64,000 nt of DNA from Cololabis saira (taxonomy: Eukaryota > Chordata > Actinopteri > Beloniformes > Belonidae). This document shows positions 1 through 11,340 of the stretch, piece by piece. The translations under genes were made by a program, and so were the position numbers. Every line of letters starts with the position of its first letter. Positions within the stretch are counted from its first letter, which is position 1. The DNA lies in NCBI RefSeq assembly GCF_033807715.1, contig NC_084599.1, positions 15,370,625 to 15,434,624 of the forward strand. The letters run 5' to 3'. The notes under the pieces were generated by a model. The model was not told where the DNA came from. It searched no databases and saw only the letters and a list, made by a program, of their open reading frames with translations.

Positions 1-3000
1 TCAGCTCAGGCCGAGCAGATAAACACACCACATAATCCTCCCTCTTACACTCTTAAGCGTTTGAAACAGATGAATTTTTTTTTTTTAAATCACATCATAA
101 ATTTTGTGCCTGCTGCCGGGGAAAGGTATGATGTGAGAGGGAAAGGCCGGTTTAATAAAGCACACACACACACATGCACGATGCCTCCCAATCAGGTTTA
201 AACAGATGAGCCTGTTCTCACGCACCCTCATATCCAACAGGTGCCGCTTATTTTTGCATCACTTGGGCGATGGTACGATGATTGACGAAAAAGCCTCTTT
301 TAACTTTAACGACGGGCCCATGTGGCCCGTGTGCCTCTACACAGCGCTAAGGTGGAGGGGGTTCACATTCCTCCCAGATCCCAGTCTAAACACCTGCATG
401 GCAGAGACTCCTATAATCACACGTGTTTCCTGACTTCAAGCGCTTTTAAATCACATTTTTCTCCATTATCCAGTCTTTTCAGACTTAAGCTATTGTTTTT
501 GTTATTTATGTGTTTTGTTGCAGACGCTGAGAAGTTATCCTACGCTGTTCTCTGCAAGAGTGAACTTTCTGGGAGGATTTACCACCCAGAATTTTTTTCC
601 TTTTTTTGAAGCTATGACTCACCGTTTAAGATACTTTATCTTTTCTGACTAATCTCTCTTAACAAAGGGAGCCAACTATTCACATGAACTAAGAATAGCA
701 TTCATAAGAACTTTATTTGACTTTTTATCTCCTCTTCCTGCAAGGATCCAGATACAATGTCTTTGACATAATGCCGTTGCGTAACATTTAAGTCCGCCTT
801 GGAGATGGCGGCGGTAGCAGGGTGGGATATCGTATACTGTGAAGACAATCTAAAGATAGCGAGGAATCCAACACGACTGGAGGGAAACGCTCCTGGCCGG
901 TGGCAGTGAGACAAAGACCAGCAGGCAGTGGTTTTATGGCCCTCCGGGTTGTCAATATTTCTCCAGGTTGCCACGGAAAAGAATGTGGCGAGGTGTTGTA
1001 AAATGTGCGCCACAGTGAAGTTAGTCAGACGTGTGTTTATTTGATCTTTGGAGGAAATGCCATCGTTTGAGCCGCTCCATTCAGAGTCAGCATGCGGGTG
1101 CAGACAGAAGAGGCGATGAAGGAACCAGAAACCAGAGACTTGCTCTCTTGCTCTGGTTTTCTTTGAGGTGGATCCCTAAAATGTGCAGATACAGGCAGCA
1201 CGGGTCACGGTGGTGAAATCACCGATACAGCGGCTCAGCTGATTATGCTGCCGCTCAAAGAGGTAATTTAACCTGGGTCATCTCAGATAGACGGAGTTAA
1301 GGAGCTTTTCATGGCTCGGTTCATCTCCAGTCACGAGTGAAAATAAAAAAAAAAAAAAAAGCTTTGTTTACCAAACGGAGTTAACCCCGACAGATCAATC
1401 AGAACAGGTCTGCTGACCTCCTCCATCCAGTGCCGTGTCAAACTTTAAATCAACTCTTAATTGGCCAGTCAAGTCTTTAGAGGGTGAGTGATAAGCAAAA
1501 TGGGGGCGGTCGTGTTTGCTCTTTTGTGTTGTTTTGTGAGGTCAGCAGCCTTTTGAGGTCACGGGTAGATGGCTCTCCCCTCCCTCCACCTCCACTTCAG
1601 GACAGGCTTTAATTGTCCCGCTGGAGCCTCAGCCCACACCCACACTCCACTGAGAGTAATGACTGCGCAGGAAATTCATTTAATAAGTGTGTGTGTGTGT
1701 AGACACGCTCACTCATGTCAAAGTAAGGGAATATCTTATCGTTGCTGCTGACTCCTTAAAAACGCTCGCCCCGTGCCAGCATCAGACTCAAAGGTATCAT
1801 CTGAAGGAGTTCGATTCCACAAAAACAGAACATTTTCTCCCTGATATGTGCTGCTGGAAAGGCCCCGAATGCAAATGTGTTATTAAATATGCATAAGCCC
1901 AACAGCAGAGGGAGTTGAGGTGGGTGTGTAGCTCTCGCGGAGGGTCCCACCACAAGAATGTAAGGTGTAATAAGTCACACATTTCCCCGAGCAGCGTAAT
2001 GAAAAGCCTTCACCTTCATTGGAACAAAACGTTTCCATTCATAAACAAACACAAATCTCCGGTTTCTTTCTCCCCTCCATCCCCTCTAATGACACCGGCT
2101 CTGCAGCCCAATTTTAGAGAGCATGTGTGGGGTGCAAGGTCTCAGAAGTGCAAGCGAGCATTGTGGTTTCCTGGCCACTGGCTCTCTGGAATGCTGGAGT
2201 TGATGGAAATGTTCTGCTGAAGGCGCTTCCCCTGCAGGTCAGACGACCCGCCGGAGGACGAGGCGCTGAGGTGAACGCTCGGCTAATCGAGCACTTCCAG
2301 TGATGAAAAAGACGTTGTCATGTTTAAAGATTGGTAATGTTTTGGCATGCTCGGATATAAAAAAAAAAAGGAAATCTGAGTTGAAGAAGAAAATAATTAC
2401 ATCCACTGTTTATCAGCCGAATGGAAACAAGTTGCAGCATCAAGGCTGTCTAGGTTTTCTGAGAGCCTGTCTGGGAAGGGGCGGCTGCAGGAACGAGTGA
2501 GCAGTCTTTGAAATCTGCACTATAATTAGCAAGGCTAGTATATCAGTGGCAGGTTGTCTGGACCTGCAGAAATATGCCAATGACTCTGGTAATGAAAGAG
2601 AGAAGCGTGCCAGAGGCTTTTAATTCCAGTTACCCCGGTGCATTTCCTTTCTTTGAGTGAGTTATTAAAAGTCTTTGTTCAAGTCTGTTCCTTTAATCTA
2701 TTTTAACTCAGCAACTTTATTAATAAAGACGTGAAAGACCTCTGCTGACAAAAAAAACCCACAACAACTGATTCCAGGAGCTGAAACATACATCATCTGA
2801 TGCACCAGCATCGACGTATACATATTGACCACGAACGGGGTCCTGCATTGACTCGTCAATGCGGGACATTTACTCAGAACGCCAAAGCCCCAGTAATGGA
2901 CAGGCTGGGTCAATGAAATGCAATGAAGGGAAAGACTGCCAGCGAGCTATTGCTGGAGCAGAAAGCAGCAGAGGTGATTTTCATTCACTGTCCACGCAGG

Positions 3001-4880
3001 GGAACTCCGGGCTGCGAAGCTCTCAGAGGTGCATGAATGCGCTTTGCTAGAAGACTGGGCTGAAATCAAAACACGGGGAAACCTGGTAACGGCAAAGCAT
3101 GAATAGCCAGAGCTCAATCTTTTATCATAGACTGCTTTTGTGGGTTTTGAACCGGCGCGGAGAAAAGCAGAAAGCCCTTCTGAACACAATGGGGAGGAAC
3201 TGTAATTGCTGCAGGGCCCTCGTCTAAAACCTTACAATGCTGTAGTGAGTGTCAGGCGGCGTGACCTGATTTCTGTAAGCTGAAACACGCAGGACGACTG
3301 TATTCATCTGCTCCAAATATAACAATATTCAATAATACCGATTTCAACCCAAGCAAATCTGTCAGAAAATTAATCTGAGTCGAGTAAAATCTCCTGTATT
3401 TGTCAACTGTAAATGTTGCGCACTTGTTTGCAAGAAACACATGTGTCCAGCTAAATTGTAAGAGAAGTGGGTTTACCTGAAAGATAAAAGCGTATTGATC
3501 AGGGCTGTTCATGCTGGGTGAACATATTTTTTGAGAGATTACAATATTATTTTGATTCTGAACAGGCAGGAAGGAAACCTTCTAATGCCAAAGAAATTCG
3601 CCTGCCTTTCACAGTTTCTGTTTCTCCGACTGTTTATGCCGTACAAAGCTGCGTTACAGATTTATGACGATTTCCGTCCTGCATCCATACGCCAGACGAC
3701 AAGGGTCCCGGAGAGGTGAGGAATCATTACTCCCTTGGTTGCTGCTCAGCCTGGTTCCTGGGACTGCTGCTTCTCGCTGTCTGGTGTTGTGTGGCGGTCC
3801 CTGATGCAGCCGCTACGAGGAATGTGTTTGGATTGCCAGCCATGTGCTCCTGGACTAGGAAAAGCTACGCGGCCGCTTGCCGCCGCAGCTATTACAGTTC
3901 CCCCTTCCACATGGAGCCAGCGTAACTCAAAACCCAGTAAAGTGCTCTAACATGGGACTACGCTACATGGCCCGGTCTGCCTGCAGAGCTCTGATGGGAG
4001 TCCAGGACTGACGTTGATGGGGTGTCAGAAGAGAGCTGTCCAAACACGGAGAGCAGGGATATTTGCCAGGCGCCTGGTGTTTTTTCCTTTTCCTAGAGAA
4101 TTCCAGATGATGTAAGACACTATAAACCTTTATCTCCTAACTGCCAAAAGTGTATTATTTATCTATGCAGAAACATTGTCAAATGCTTAGTTAAGTGCCA
4201 GCAGCTTCTGCCAACTGCCTAGACAGCTTCTACACGTCTTGCATTTCCTGAATAACTGAGAGAGTATAAAAAGCTCAACATGAGATGAACCAAACGTGAC
4301 AGAAACTACACTTGTAGCTCACATATTCACACCCACATGAGTAAACACCTCATCCAGGGTTTGTAAACATACATACATGCAAATTTGATTTCATCAGAGG
4401 GCATTAAACATCAGCTCAAATGATATCCATCCAATTTACCATCAGACTGTCATAGCAACCAGCAGGGTGCTTCAATGGGACAGCATTCGTCATACCTCAA
4501 CGAAAGGGTTAACATCTGCCTCAGCATTTTTCAGCGTGTGGCAGAGTCATTCTCCTGCGATTGACCCCCGCCGCCCCCCCAGGTCTTCATGCCTTACACT
4601 GCTCCATTTACATCAGCTTTCATTCAGATGAGAGGGCAGCACTGCTGCTGCATGACACCATTCATATGAAAAGCACAATTAAGAGCAATTAGGCTTCATG
4701 GGGTGAAATGGGGTTCACTCGAGTCTCTACGCGGAAGATCTCCTGAACTGCCTGATACGGTGATATACATTTGTAGTTAAATGATGTCTAATGCAGCACT
4801 TTGTAGTCCGCTCCACAGTCGGCGGCATGACTGGACGGAGAGCAGTTCATTTGAAAGTGTAGCTCTGATTACAGCGTCAC
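1..4880. other. Presumed nhs intron 1, no gene recognised
   Basis: No exon could be recognised on either strand. The stretch lies on the 3' side of nhs exon 1 (minus strand), so by gene structure it should be first intron; the human NHS first intron is known to be very long. The open frames present are short, lack splice context and resemble no family I know. Composition is mostly unique-looking, with short A/T runs (1347-1362) and small TG/CA runs near 165 and 1687. Conserved non-coding elements could be present but cannot be judged from one sequence. Confidence 0.5.
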
Positions 4881-4884
4881 TATA

Positions 4885-5130
4885 TCGACTATATTAAGCA
4901 GCAGTTGTGTGCAAATCAGAAGATTGCCGGTTCTATTTCTGGCCCGCCATCTGCATGTCGGAGTGTCCTTGGACAAGATGCTGATCCCCACATGATTGTG
5001 TATGTGTGTTAGGCAAAACACTGCTTAGATCCAAACTGCAAATCTGTGCAGATGAATGACAGAGATTGATCACAGAGGTCTTTGACTGGTCACTATGACC
5101 AGAAAGGTGCTATAAATGCTGTGTATTTAC
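4885..5130 (+). repeat. Degenerate tRNA-like SINE-type teleost repeat
   Basis: A decayed polymerase III B-box-like stretch (GGTTCTATTTC at 4929-4939) is followed by the phrases CATCTGCATGTCGGAGTGTC and CTTGGACAAGATGCTGA. It ends with AAAGGTGCTATAAATGCTGT at about 5104-5123. I recognise this order of phrases from a dispersed teleost repeat with a tRNA-like head. The copy is diverged and no target-site duplication was found. Confidence 0.5.
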
Positions 5131-5399
5131 AATTTAATTTAAAAATAAAACAGTTAAAATAGATCACCAGCACTTGAACTGGTCTCAGGCAAGATTTATA
5201 AGCTTTTGGTGAGTGTCTCTGCTGACAGCATCAATACGGTTTAAGAGTGGTCGTTTTTCTCTCCCCCCACCCCCCCTTTCTTTTTTTATGTGGCAGGCAG
5301 CTTTCCATCCCGCACATAAATACCTTCAGGGAAAATTACCCATTCCCAGACCACAGGAAGCGAGGTCTGGGGAACATGCGAGGACTTGCTGAACCTAAG

Positions 5400-5705
5400 C
5401 TAAATCCACCGGGGTATAACCTTTCCGGGGATGGAGGGGCTTCTGCGGCTGGGGGGGTCGCAGGAGAACACGCACGCAGATATCTCCTCGCCCCCCGGCC
5501 GCACGCTGCGTCACCGGGTCATGGTGGATTCCTGCTCCAGCGGCCAGGCAAAGTTCAGGAAACAACGCAGAGCAGAGAAAAGGGTTGGTTTCAAATCCTC
5601 CACGAGCAGACCACGCCGAGGCGGCGGGTTCAAAGACGCCGACATGTCGGCTCTTCTGAAGTCACATAGAAAGACGCAGGTGAACGCGCGCGCCCCTCGC
5701 GCGAC
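5400..5705. other. GC- and CpG-rich block inside nhs intron 1
   Basis: This interval is clearly more GC- and CpG-rich than its surroundings, with runs such as CGCACGCAGA, CCCCCCGGCCGCACGC and ACGCGCGCGCCCC. Open frames run through on both strands, but none encodes a recognised motif. NHS-family genes use alternative first exons, so an alternative promoter or first exon is one possible reading. It could equally be a GC-rich repeat arm. It directly abuts the inverted-repeat element at 5706-6132. Confidence 0.3.
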
Positions 5706-6132
5706 CAGGTGTTGTGACAAAAAGTGATTTCCTGCCAGAATCTGATTTCTTCTGATTTCTGGCCGCGGGAGCGCGCACAGCAGCCCGTTGAACGATAGCG
5801 CTAAAACGTCAGATTTTCAGATTATGAAGCTCAAGTCATATTTAGGCAGAAACAACTTTTCGTTAACTGTATTTGGCCTTCAATCAATTTTTGGCAGGTG
5901 AAAATGCATGCCTATTTTGTGTTGTAATGGTCCTTTAAAAGAGTTAAAAGCAATCCTGTGAGCTCTAGTATTTATACTATGAAGCTCAAGAATGAGATCA
6001 AATCACATTTAAGTAGAAACAACCTTTCATTAACTGTATTTGACCTTCAATCAATTTTTGGCAGGTAAAAATACCCATTTTCAGGGGAGAAATCAGATTC
6101 TGGCAGGCAATCACTTTTTGGCACGACACCTG
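5706..6132. mobile_element. MITE-like element with 45-bp terminal inverted repeats
   Basis: The left arm (5706-5750) and the reverse complement of the right arm (6088-6132) match over 45 bp with three mismatches; the shared core includes AAAAAGTGATT and CCTGCCAGAATCTGATTTCT. The interior contains a diverged direct repeat: about 5823-5905 and about 5979-6070 both carry TATGAAGCTCAAG, AGAAACAAC and CTTCAATCAATTTTTGGCAG. There is no coding capacity, so it is a non-autonomous DNA element. The superfamily was not determined because no clear target-site duplication was seen. Confidence 0.75.
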
Positions 6133-6311
6133 TGGACGAAGTCACCTGAAATGTTACCTGTTGGTTGGAAGAAGGGGGAATAAAGCTCTTACTGTGGTGG
6201 TAATAGTAATGTAATAACTGTCTGATGGCAGGAGGACCGGACACGACCAGACTGTCACACGCCCCTCCGCGGGGACGGACGCGCACAAACTTGACGGCGA
6301 CGCTACAACTC

Positions 6312-6429
6312 AAGGCTGATTTATGGTTCCGCGTTACACCAACGCAGAGCCTACGGCGTGGTGCGCGTCGCTGCGTACCCTACGGCGTAGGTTCTGCGTC
6401 GATTTAATACGGAACCATAATTCAGGCTT
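6312..6429. mobile_element. Small palindromic MITE, copy 1
   Basis: A roughly 118-bp near-palindrome begins AAGGCTGATTTATGGTTCCG and ends with the imperfect inverse ending in ATTCAGGCTT. The inner part is also self-complementary (CTACGGCG with CTACGGCGTAGG). A second copy lies at 39616-39724. The structure is a fold-back, non-coding DNA element, a type I know to be abundant in teleosts. It ends about 190 bp from nhs exon 1, inside intron 1. Confidence 0.75.
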
Positions 6430-6615
6430 TAGTACTGTATATCTACACCGTGCCGTGTACTTTCAGTCTTGTAGTGATGTAATTGTAACGCCTGTGCTAC
6501 TTTTGGCAAACTTTATTTAAATACGTCATTTTTGACTTTTTTTAAAAAAAACCTGGAGAGCGACGTCTCCGCGCACAGGTAAAATAAGAAGCAGGTAAAA
6601 GCTGTGAGTACTCAC

Positions 6616-6895
6616 GCACTGCCTCCTGCTTGGGGTCCAGCTCGGAGCAGCCGTGCTGCAGCCGGCTGATCTTGCCCTGCAGCCCGCGGACCCGCTGCTG
6701 CGTGGACGCCAGGTCCCGCTCCAGCTCCTGGAAGATGGAGCAGGCGTGCCTGGCCAGGTCCGACAGCTGCCGCAGGCTCCGGGACAGAGCCGCGTTACTG
6801 ATGGACACCAGGTCCTCGAACACCGCACCCTCCTCGTTCGGGACCCGGTACCTGCACAGCAACTGGGGCTCCACGACTCTTTTAGCGAACGGCAT
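6616..6895 (-). CDS. nhs: nhs exon 1 (Nance-Horan syndrome protein, N-terminus)
   Basis: The ATG at 6895 opens 93 codons plus one base. The protein begins [17 protein letters not shown], and later has [19 protein letters not shown] and ends DPKQEAV. These match the start and end of NHS exon 1 as I know it; the human exon is longer. NHS-family proteins carry an N-terminal WAVE-homology domain and regulate actin remodelling and cell shape at lamellipodia and junctions. The exon ends at a GTGAGT donor (6615-6610). NHS-like paralogues start MPFYKRTVVPQRLC, so NHS itself fits better. The remaining exons are not in the window; transcription runs toward position 1 and leaves it. The tandem reps2-nhs order also supports the call. 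Confidence 0.87.
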
Positions 6896-7240
6896 GGTTG
6901 TTTGGGACCGGGTGTTAAATCCTGGCAGAAGTTGTCCCCGCGGCCGCTGCTCCGGCTGCGGTGAGTTCAGCTGCGGCCGGTGATGCCCCCCATCCTCTCC
7001 TCCGGTACAGGGGACTGCTGCTGTGCTCCGAGCCGCTGCGCCGGGTCATCTGCTGCCCCGATGCTGCTGGGTTTTTTTTTTTACTGCTCCAAAGTAGAGG
7101 TGGTTTTTAAAAAAGAAGGTCTGGAGGAAGACCAGGGGTGGAGCTTCGGGGATTTGTGGACGAGGAGTCGTTGTGGATCCGCAGCCACCGCGGAACCGCC
7201 CGGCGGTCCCTGTGATGCTCCTCCCGGGGCGTGAAGTGTT
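6896..7240 (-). promoter_or_regulatory. nhs 5' UTR and CpG-rich promoter region
   Basis: The sequence upstream of the nhs start is GC- and CpG-rich (for example CCCCGCGGCCGC at about 6936-6947 and CCACCGCGGAACCGCCCGGC at about 7187-7206). It falls to AT-rich DNA after about 7240. This is the usual look of a vertebrate CpG-island promoter. The transcription start and any factor sites cannot be fixed by eye. Exon 1 itself shares the CpG richness. Confidence 0.5.
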
Positions 7241-7375
7241 AGGATTGCGTTATATGACACAATGCTGGGAAAAACCACGGAACAAGGATTAAAACAAGAA
7301 GAGGGAACGTGTACAGCTGATTAAATTATCTTTAATTATCTTTTTTTTTTGTGATCAAATGTTTTTATTTATTTT

Positions 7376-7555
7376 TCATGATTTTCTTATTATCAACGGT
7401 GGCATCCACAATGATGTTAAACAAACCTTTATGAATTTATGAATTGATTAGGATCCCCATTAGCTGATGCAGTACATCAGCTACTCTACATTAACACATA
7501 TTCTCACACCCTTCCAAACCCACCTCTTGGACCTAAGCATTCCATGAAAACAATT
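7376..7555 (-). repeat. Possible LINE 3'-end fragment
   Basis: The phrase GATTAGGATCCCCATTAGCT (7448-7467) followed by a short AT-rich stretch is familiar from teleost non-LTR retrotransposon 3' ends in reverse orientation. The match is short and the class is uncertain. It is followed immediately by the dispersed repeat at 7561. Confidence 0.3.
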
Positions 7556-7560
7556 AATAA

Positions 7561-8412
7561 TTAAAGCTGCAAGCAGCGATGAACGGGCCCTCGCCCGGGC
7601 AATTTCCACCAATAAAGGTCAAGGACTCAAAACGAAGTCCGATGACACCACCCCCATGACTCTTTATGTCAAACCATTCAAAAGTTATGGCAGAAAATAG
7701 GGACAGTCAAATATGGACCAATCAGATGAAGGGGCGGGGCTGATTTGCACCAATTATGTTCAAGGACTCAAAACCGATTCCGATGACACCACCCACGAGT
7801 CTTTATATCAAACCATTCAAAAGTTATGGCAGAAAGTAGGAACTATCAAATATGGACCAATCAGATGAAGGGTGGGCGCGCTTTTTGGCGTCTATCGTCG
7901 CCACAGTAACGCTTTTGACTGCTTTTGAAAAGTAATGCCGATCGTCACAGGGTCCAGACGCACATTTTGATGTATAACACACCTGGGTGCACGTTACGGT
8001 TCGGGAGAAGAAACAGCCGAAGAAATGGCATAAATTGCGCCAAAATGACACGATTAATTCAAAATGGCCGACTTCCTGTTCGGTTTCGGCCATGGTGCCA
8101 AGAGACTTTTCTTTAAGTTGTGACATGATACAGGTGTGTACTGATTTTCGTGCATGTACGTCAAACCGTATTGTGGGGCTTGAGGCACAAAGTTTTCTAG
8201 GGGGCGCTGTTGAGCCATTAGGCCACTCCCATTAATGCAAACTATTAAATATCAAATTTTTCGCCAGGCCTGCAAAATTGCGTGCAAAATTTGGTGACTT
8301 TTGGGGCATGTTTAGGGGGGCAAAAAGGCCCTCATTTCGTCGGAAGAAGGAAAAACAAAAATTCCTACAGATACAATAGGGCCTTCGCACTGTCAGTGCT
8401 CGGGCCCTAATA
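7561..8412. repeat. Dispersed teleost repeat with internal tandem duplication
   Basis: The element opens TTAAAGCTGCAAGCAGCGAT followed by GAACGGGCCCTCGCCCGGG, and closes GTGCTCGGGCCCTAATAAAG. I recognise this pair of ends from a repeat common in fish genomes, but not its formal class. Two successive units of about 130-140 bp (7608-7738 and 7748-7875) share AAGGACTCAAAAC, GATGACACCACCC, AAAAGTTATGGCAGAAA and ATATGGACCAATCAGATGAA. No coding region was seen. Confidence 0.6.
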
Positions 8413-8639
8413 AAGAAAAAAAAAAGATAATACAAAGATAATAGAACAAAGGACAAAATAAAACAAAGGCAAAACATTTTACCTGCTGCCATATACCAAA
8501 ATAAAATATTTTGTTGTTTTGCATTATGGATTCGGGCTGTAGATATTTCCAGATAGATAATGTCAAGAAAAGTCAGATACCAATGGGAGTTGTTAAGCGT
8601 GTATGGTGGTTTCCATCCTACTGCTATTATGATAATATC

Positions 8640-9475
8640 TTTAATTATCTTTAACAATTCAACATTAGGTATAAACCTGCTTCTTTAGTCTGTATGCCAT
8701 GATTGGTTGTTTGTTTATTTTGGTCATTTCCAAAATAACAATTCAAATATAAAAAGAAATGAAAGAAAAGAAAACAACAAATAGACATGAAGTTAATGTT
8801 GATATTGCATTAAAACAAGACCAAAAAGGTGTAGGCTGAAGCTTAGCTTATTACGCCTACCCGTTTATAATCAATATCGGTCAACTCCTACATATACCGA
8901 TACAGAACTGTAAATCAATTAAAAAAAAACTTCTCATATACTTTTTGTATATTGAAAACATTCAATATACTGCATAGACCTATTATCTATTTAAGTTCCG
9001 ACACTTACACAAACACTCATACAATATGATCATTCTTAATGAGCATCTTGTTCTTCAATATTTTAAATATTTGGTATGTACTGCACTCTTTAATTTCCAT
9101 TTCCAAAACATTCCACAGATTAACCCCATGAACATCTATGTTTGACATCCGTTCTGTTCCTTGTTTTTGTGAACATATATTCCTCTCAGTTCATATGCAC
9201 TTTGTCTTTGCTGAAACAGCTTCTGGATACAGTGTGGAAACAGATTATTTATAAGCCTTGTACATCAACAGTGATATTTTGAAATCAACAAGTTCATTAA
9301 ATTTGAGCATCTGACAATTAATAAATAATTTATTTGTTGGTTCCTGATAACCGTATCTGTTGATAACTTTGATTGCTCTTTTTTGAAGCAAAATAATTGG
9401 ATTCATGATTGTTTTGTATGAATTCCCCCAAATCTCCACACAGTATGGTAGTATGAGAGAATGATACAACATTTG
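8640..9475 (-). pseudogene. LINE reverse-transcriptase C-terminus and 3' tail (5'-truncated)
   Basis: On the minus strand, 9472-9245 encodes LILPYCVEIWGN, IILLQKRAIKVINRYGY, TNKLFINCQMLKFNELVDF and LLMYKAYK. These are typical of the C-terminal end of a CR1/L2/Rex-like non-LTR reverse transcriptase. Downstream, broken frames still contain LRGIYVHKNKEQNG-type residues, followed by a non-coding tail to about 8640. The catalytic domain is missing, so this is a 5'-truncated dead copy. The subfamily was not fixed. Confidence 0.7.
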
Positions 9476-9479
9476 TAAT

Positions 9480-10020
9480 GCATCAGTATTGTAAAAGGAG
9501 CATCCACCAAAAACATAGGCTGTTTTTGCAATCCATTATCAGATACTATTTATGAACACAGTAAATATTATATAGTACCTACCACAATCTTTACTGTGCC
9601 CTTGTAAACATGTAAGTCAGTATATTGTATGATGTGGCTGGTTTCTGCAGATGTTCACAGGTGTTTGGCACTTCTTATTGTACTATGAAAAAAGTTATGT
9701 AGACCTAATCATTTTATCATTTCAACCAGTCTTCACCAAGGTGAGAGAGGCCAGATGGGAGGAGAGGATACTTGGGATGATGACAACCAATTAAACAAAA
9801 TCTTCTTCAGCTTCATTCACTATACGTAAACACGAATGAACAAGTGAATTTAAATGCATAAACAAAGTAGACTGCGGAACAACGGGCAGGAGAAATGAGA
9901 AGCAACCTCCTGAACTTAACTAAGTAAACAAGTAACAGCCTCTTATTGGAAAAGTACTGCAGTCAGATATTTCTTTAATAACTACCCCAGAAGAGACATC
10001 TGTAGTCATGGAAAAGTTAT
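9480..10020. other. Unassigned spacer
   Basis: AT-rich DNA between the LINE remnant and Tc1-like debris. No gene, hairpin or repeat ends were recognised. Confidence 0.4.
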
Positions 10021-10600
10021 TCATCAGGGTGAAATTAATGGCTTTCTTAATGCAAACAAAGCGACTAAGGAAATCGCTGAAATACAAACGTTGGGTTAAA
10101 AACTGGCCGAGTTATTATTAGAACCTGGAAGGGTAGTGTTCTACAGGATCACCTTTGATGTACATGATCAGAGGTCCTTTAAAACACTTGGCGAGATGCA
10201 GTTGAACTAAATGAATAGAATATTTACAGAAAGAGCTTTTTCACTCAGACGATGTGAAGAAAACTCAAGGCCCTGGGGCTAAACAGCTGTACAGCTTCAC
10301 TGAGGCTGATTAAAAAAAATCCATATGCTCGAAGGAACAAAGACTGGACTCTGGAACAAAGGAAAAGGGTCATGTGGCCTAATGAGTCCAGAGTGACTTG
10401 TTCCAGGGTGATGGGTGTCACAGAAAGAAGAACAGTGAATGAGGTTAAAACTCCTCACAGCTAATGTCTGTAGTACAAACTCTTTCATCAACAAAACAGA
10501 CTTTTGCTGAAAAATGAATGCAAATTTGGGGCAAATAAATGTAATCCTGCATAAGGTTATTGTGATGATGATACATTTGAGTGTGCAGGCTATAATCAAA
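10020..10600 (+). pseudogene. Degenerate Tc1/mariner-like transposase remnant
   Basis: Broken plus-strand frames contain pieces recalling a fish Tc1 transposase. Examples are NANKATKEIAEI near 10045-10080, from the helix-turn-helix part, and WTLEQRKRVMWPNESRV near 10348-10398, which resembles the W-S-DES-K block around the second catalytic aspartate. That aspartate is replaced by asparagine. Stops and frameshifts occur throughout. No terminal repeats were located. The call rests on short motif resemblance. Confidence 0.4.
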
Positions 10601-10825
10601 GATGGTGCATAATATATTAGACCATGTGGCCTTTTCTTTATTATTTAAATTAATTATTTATTACATTTTTTGAATAATTTAAAATAATATTATACTAAAT
10701 ATAAATACATAAATATACTATAAATATTATATTATAAACAATAAATATATTATATTATATAATTGACATTATATTATAGATTCATATTATTATTATATAC
10801 TTAAATGATATTTTAAATAATTAAA

Positions 10826-10828
<3 letters not shown>

Positions 10829-10899
<71 letters not shown>
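10829..10899. repeat. (ATT)n microsatellite
   Basis: About 70 bp of uninterrupted TTA/ATT trinucleotide repeat in a strongly AT-rich neighbourhood (10600-10980). Confidence 0.95.
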
Positions 10900-10902
<3 letters not shown>

Positions 10903-11099
10903 CAGAGGCAGTGAATTCCATATATTTATTATTATTGTAACAAATATAATTAAATAAGTATTTGTTTGGCATGGTGCACATAAAACCTGCTTCTGGTACT
11001 CGTGTACTATTAGGTTTGTAAAATACCTTTACTCTTTCAAAAAGGCTGTGGTTAAAAGGTTTGTGCAGACTGAATATTTCAAAGAAATGATTCCTCAGT

Positions 11100-11340
11100 G
11101 TGAAAAGTGCGAGGAGGTTCGGTCCTCCAGCCTCTGCAGTGGATAATATTGTGAAAACATTCAGGGAGTCCAGGCAAAATGTGTCAAGGCCAAGACAAGA
11201 GGCTGTCTATGGGTACACATGGCTTCTGATCCGTCATGCGGTGAGAAATAATCATGCCACCGTGACCAGGGCGCTATGTAGGCTCAGGAGGAGAACTGTG
11301 GAAACCACCGTCAGACGGACAAAAAGACAGTAGACACAGG
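11100..11340 (+). pseudogene. Possible Tc1-like transposase N-terminal remnant
   Basis: A plus-strand frame reads VDNIVKTFRESRQNVS and then RNNHATVTRAL. This is reminiscent of the DNA-binding region of one fish Tc1 lineage (NIVKRFRESG with NRHATV spaced similarly). The rest is not alignable by eye, and no inverted repeats were found. Confidence 0.3.
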
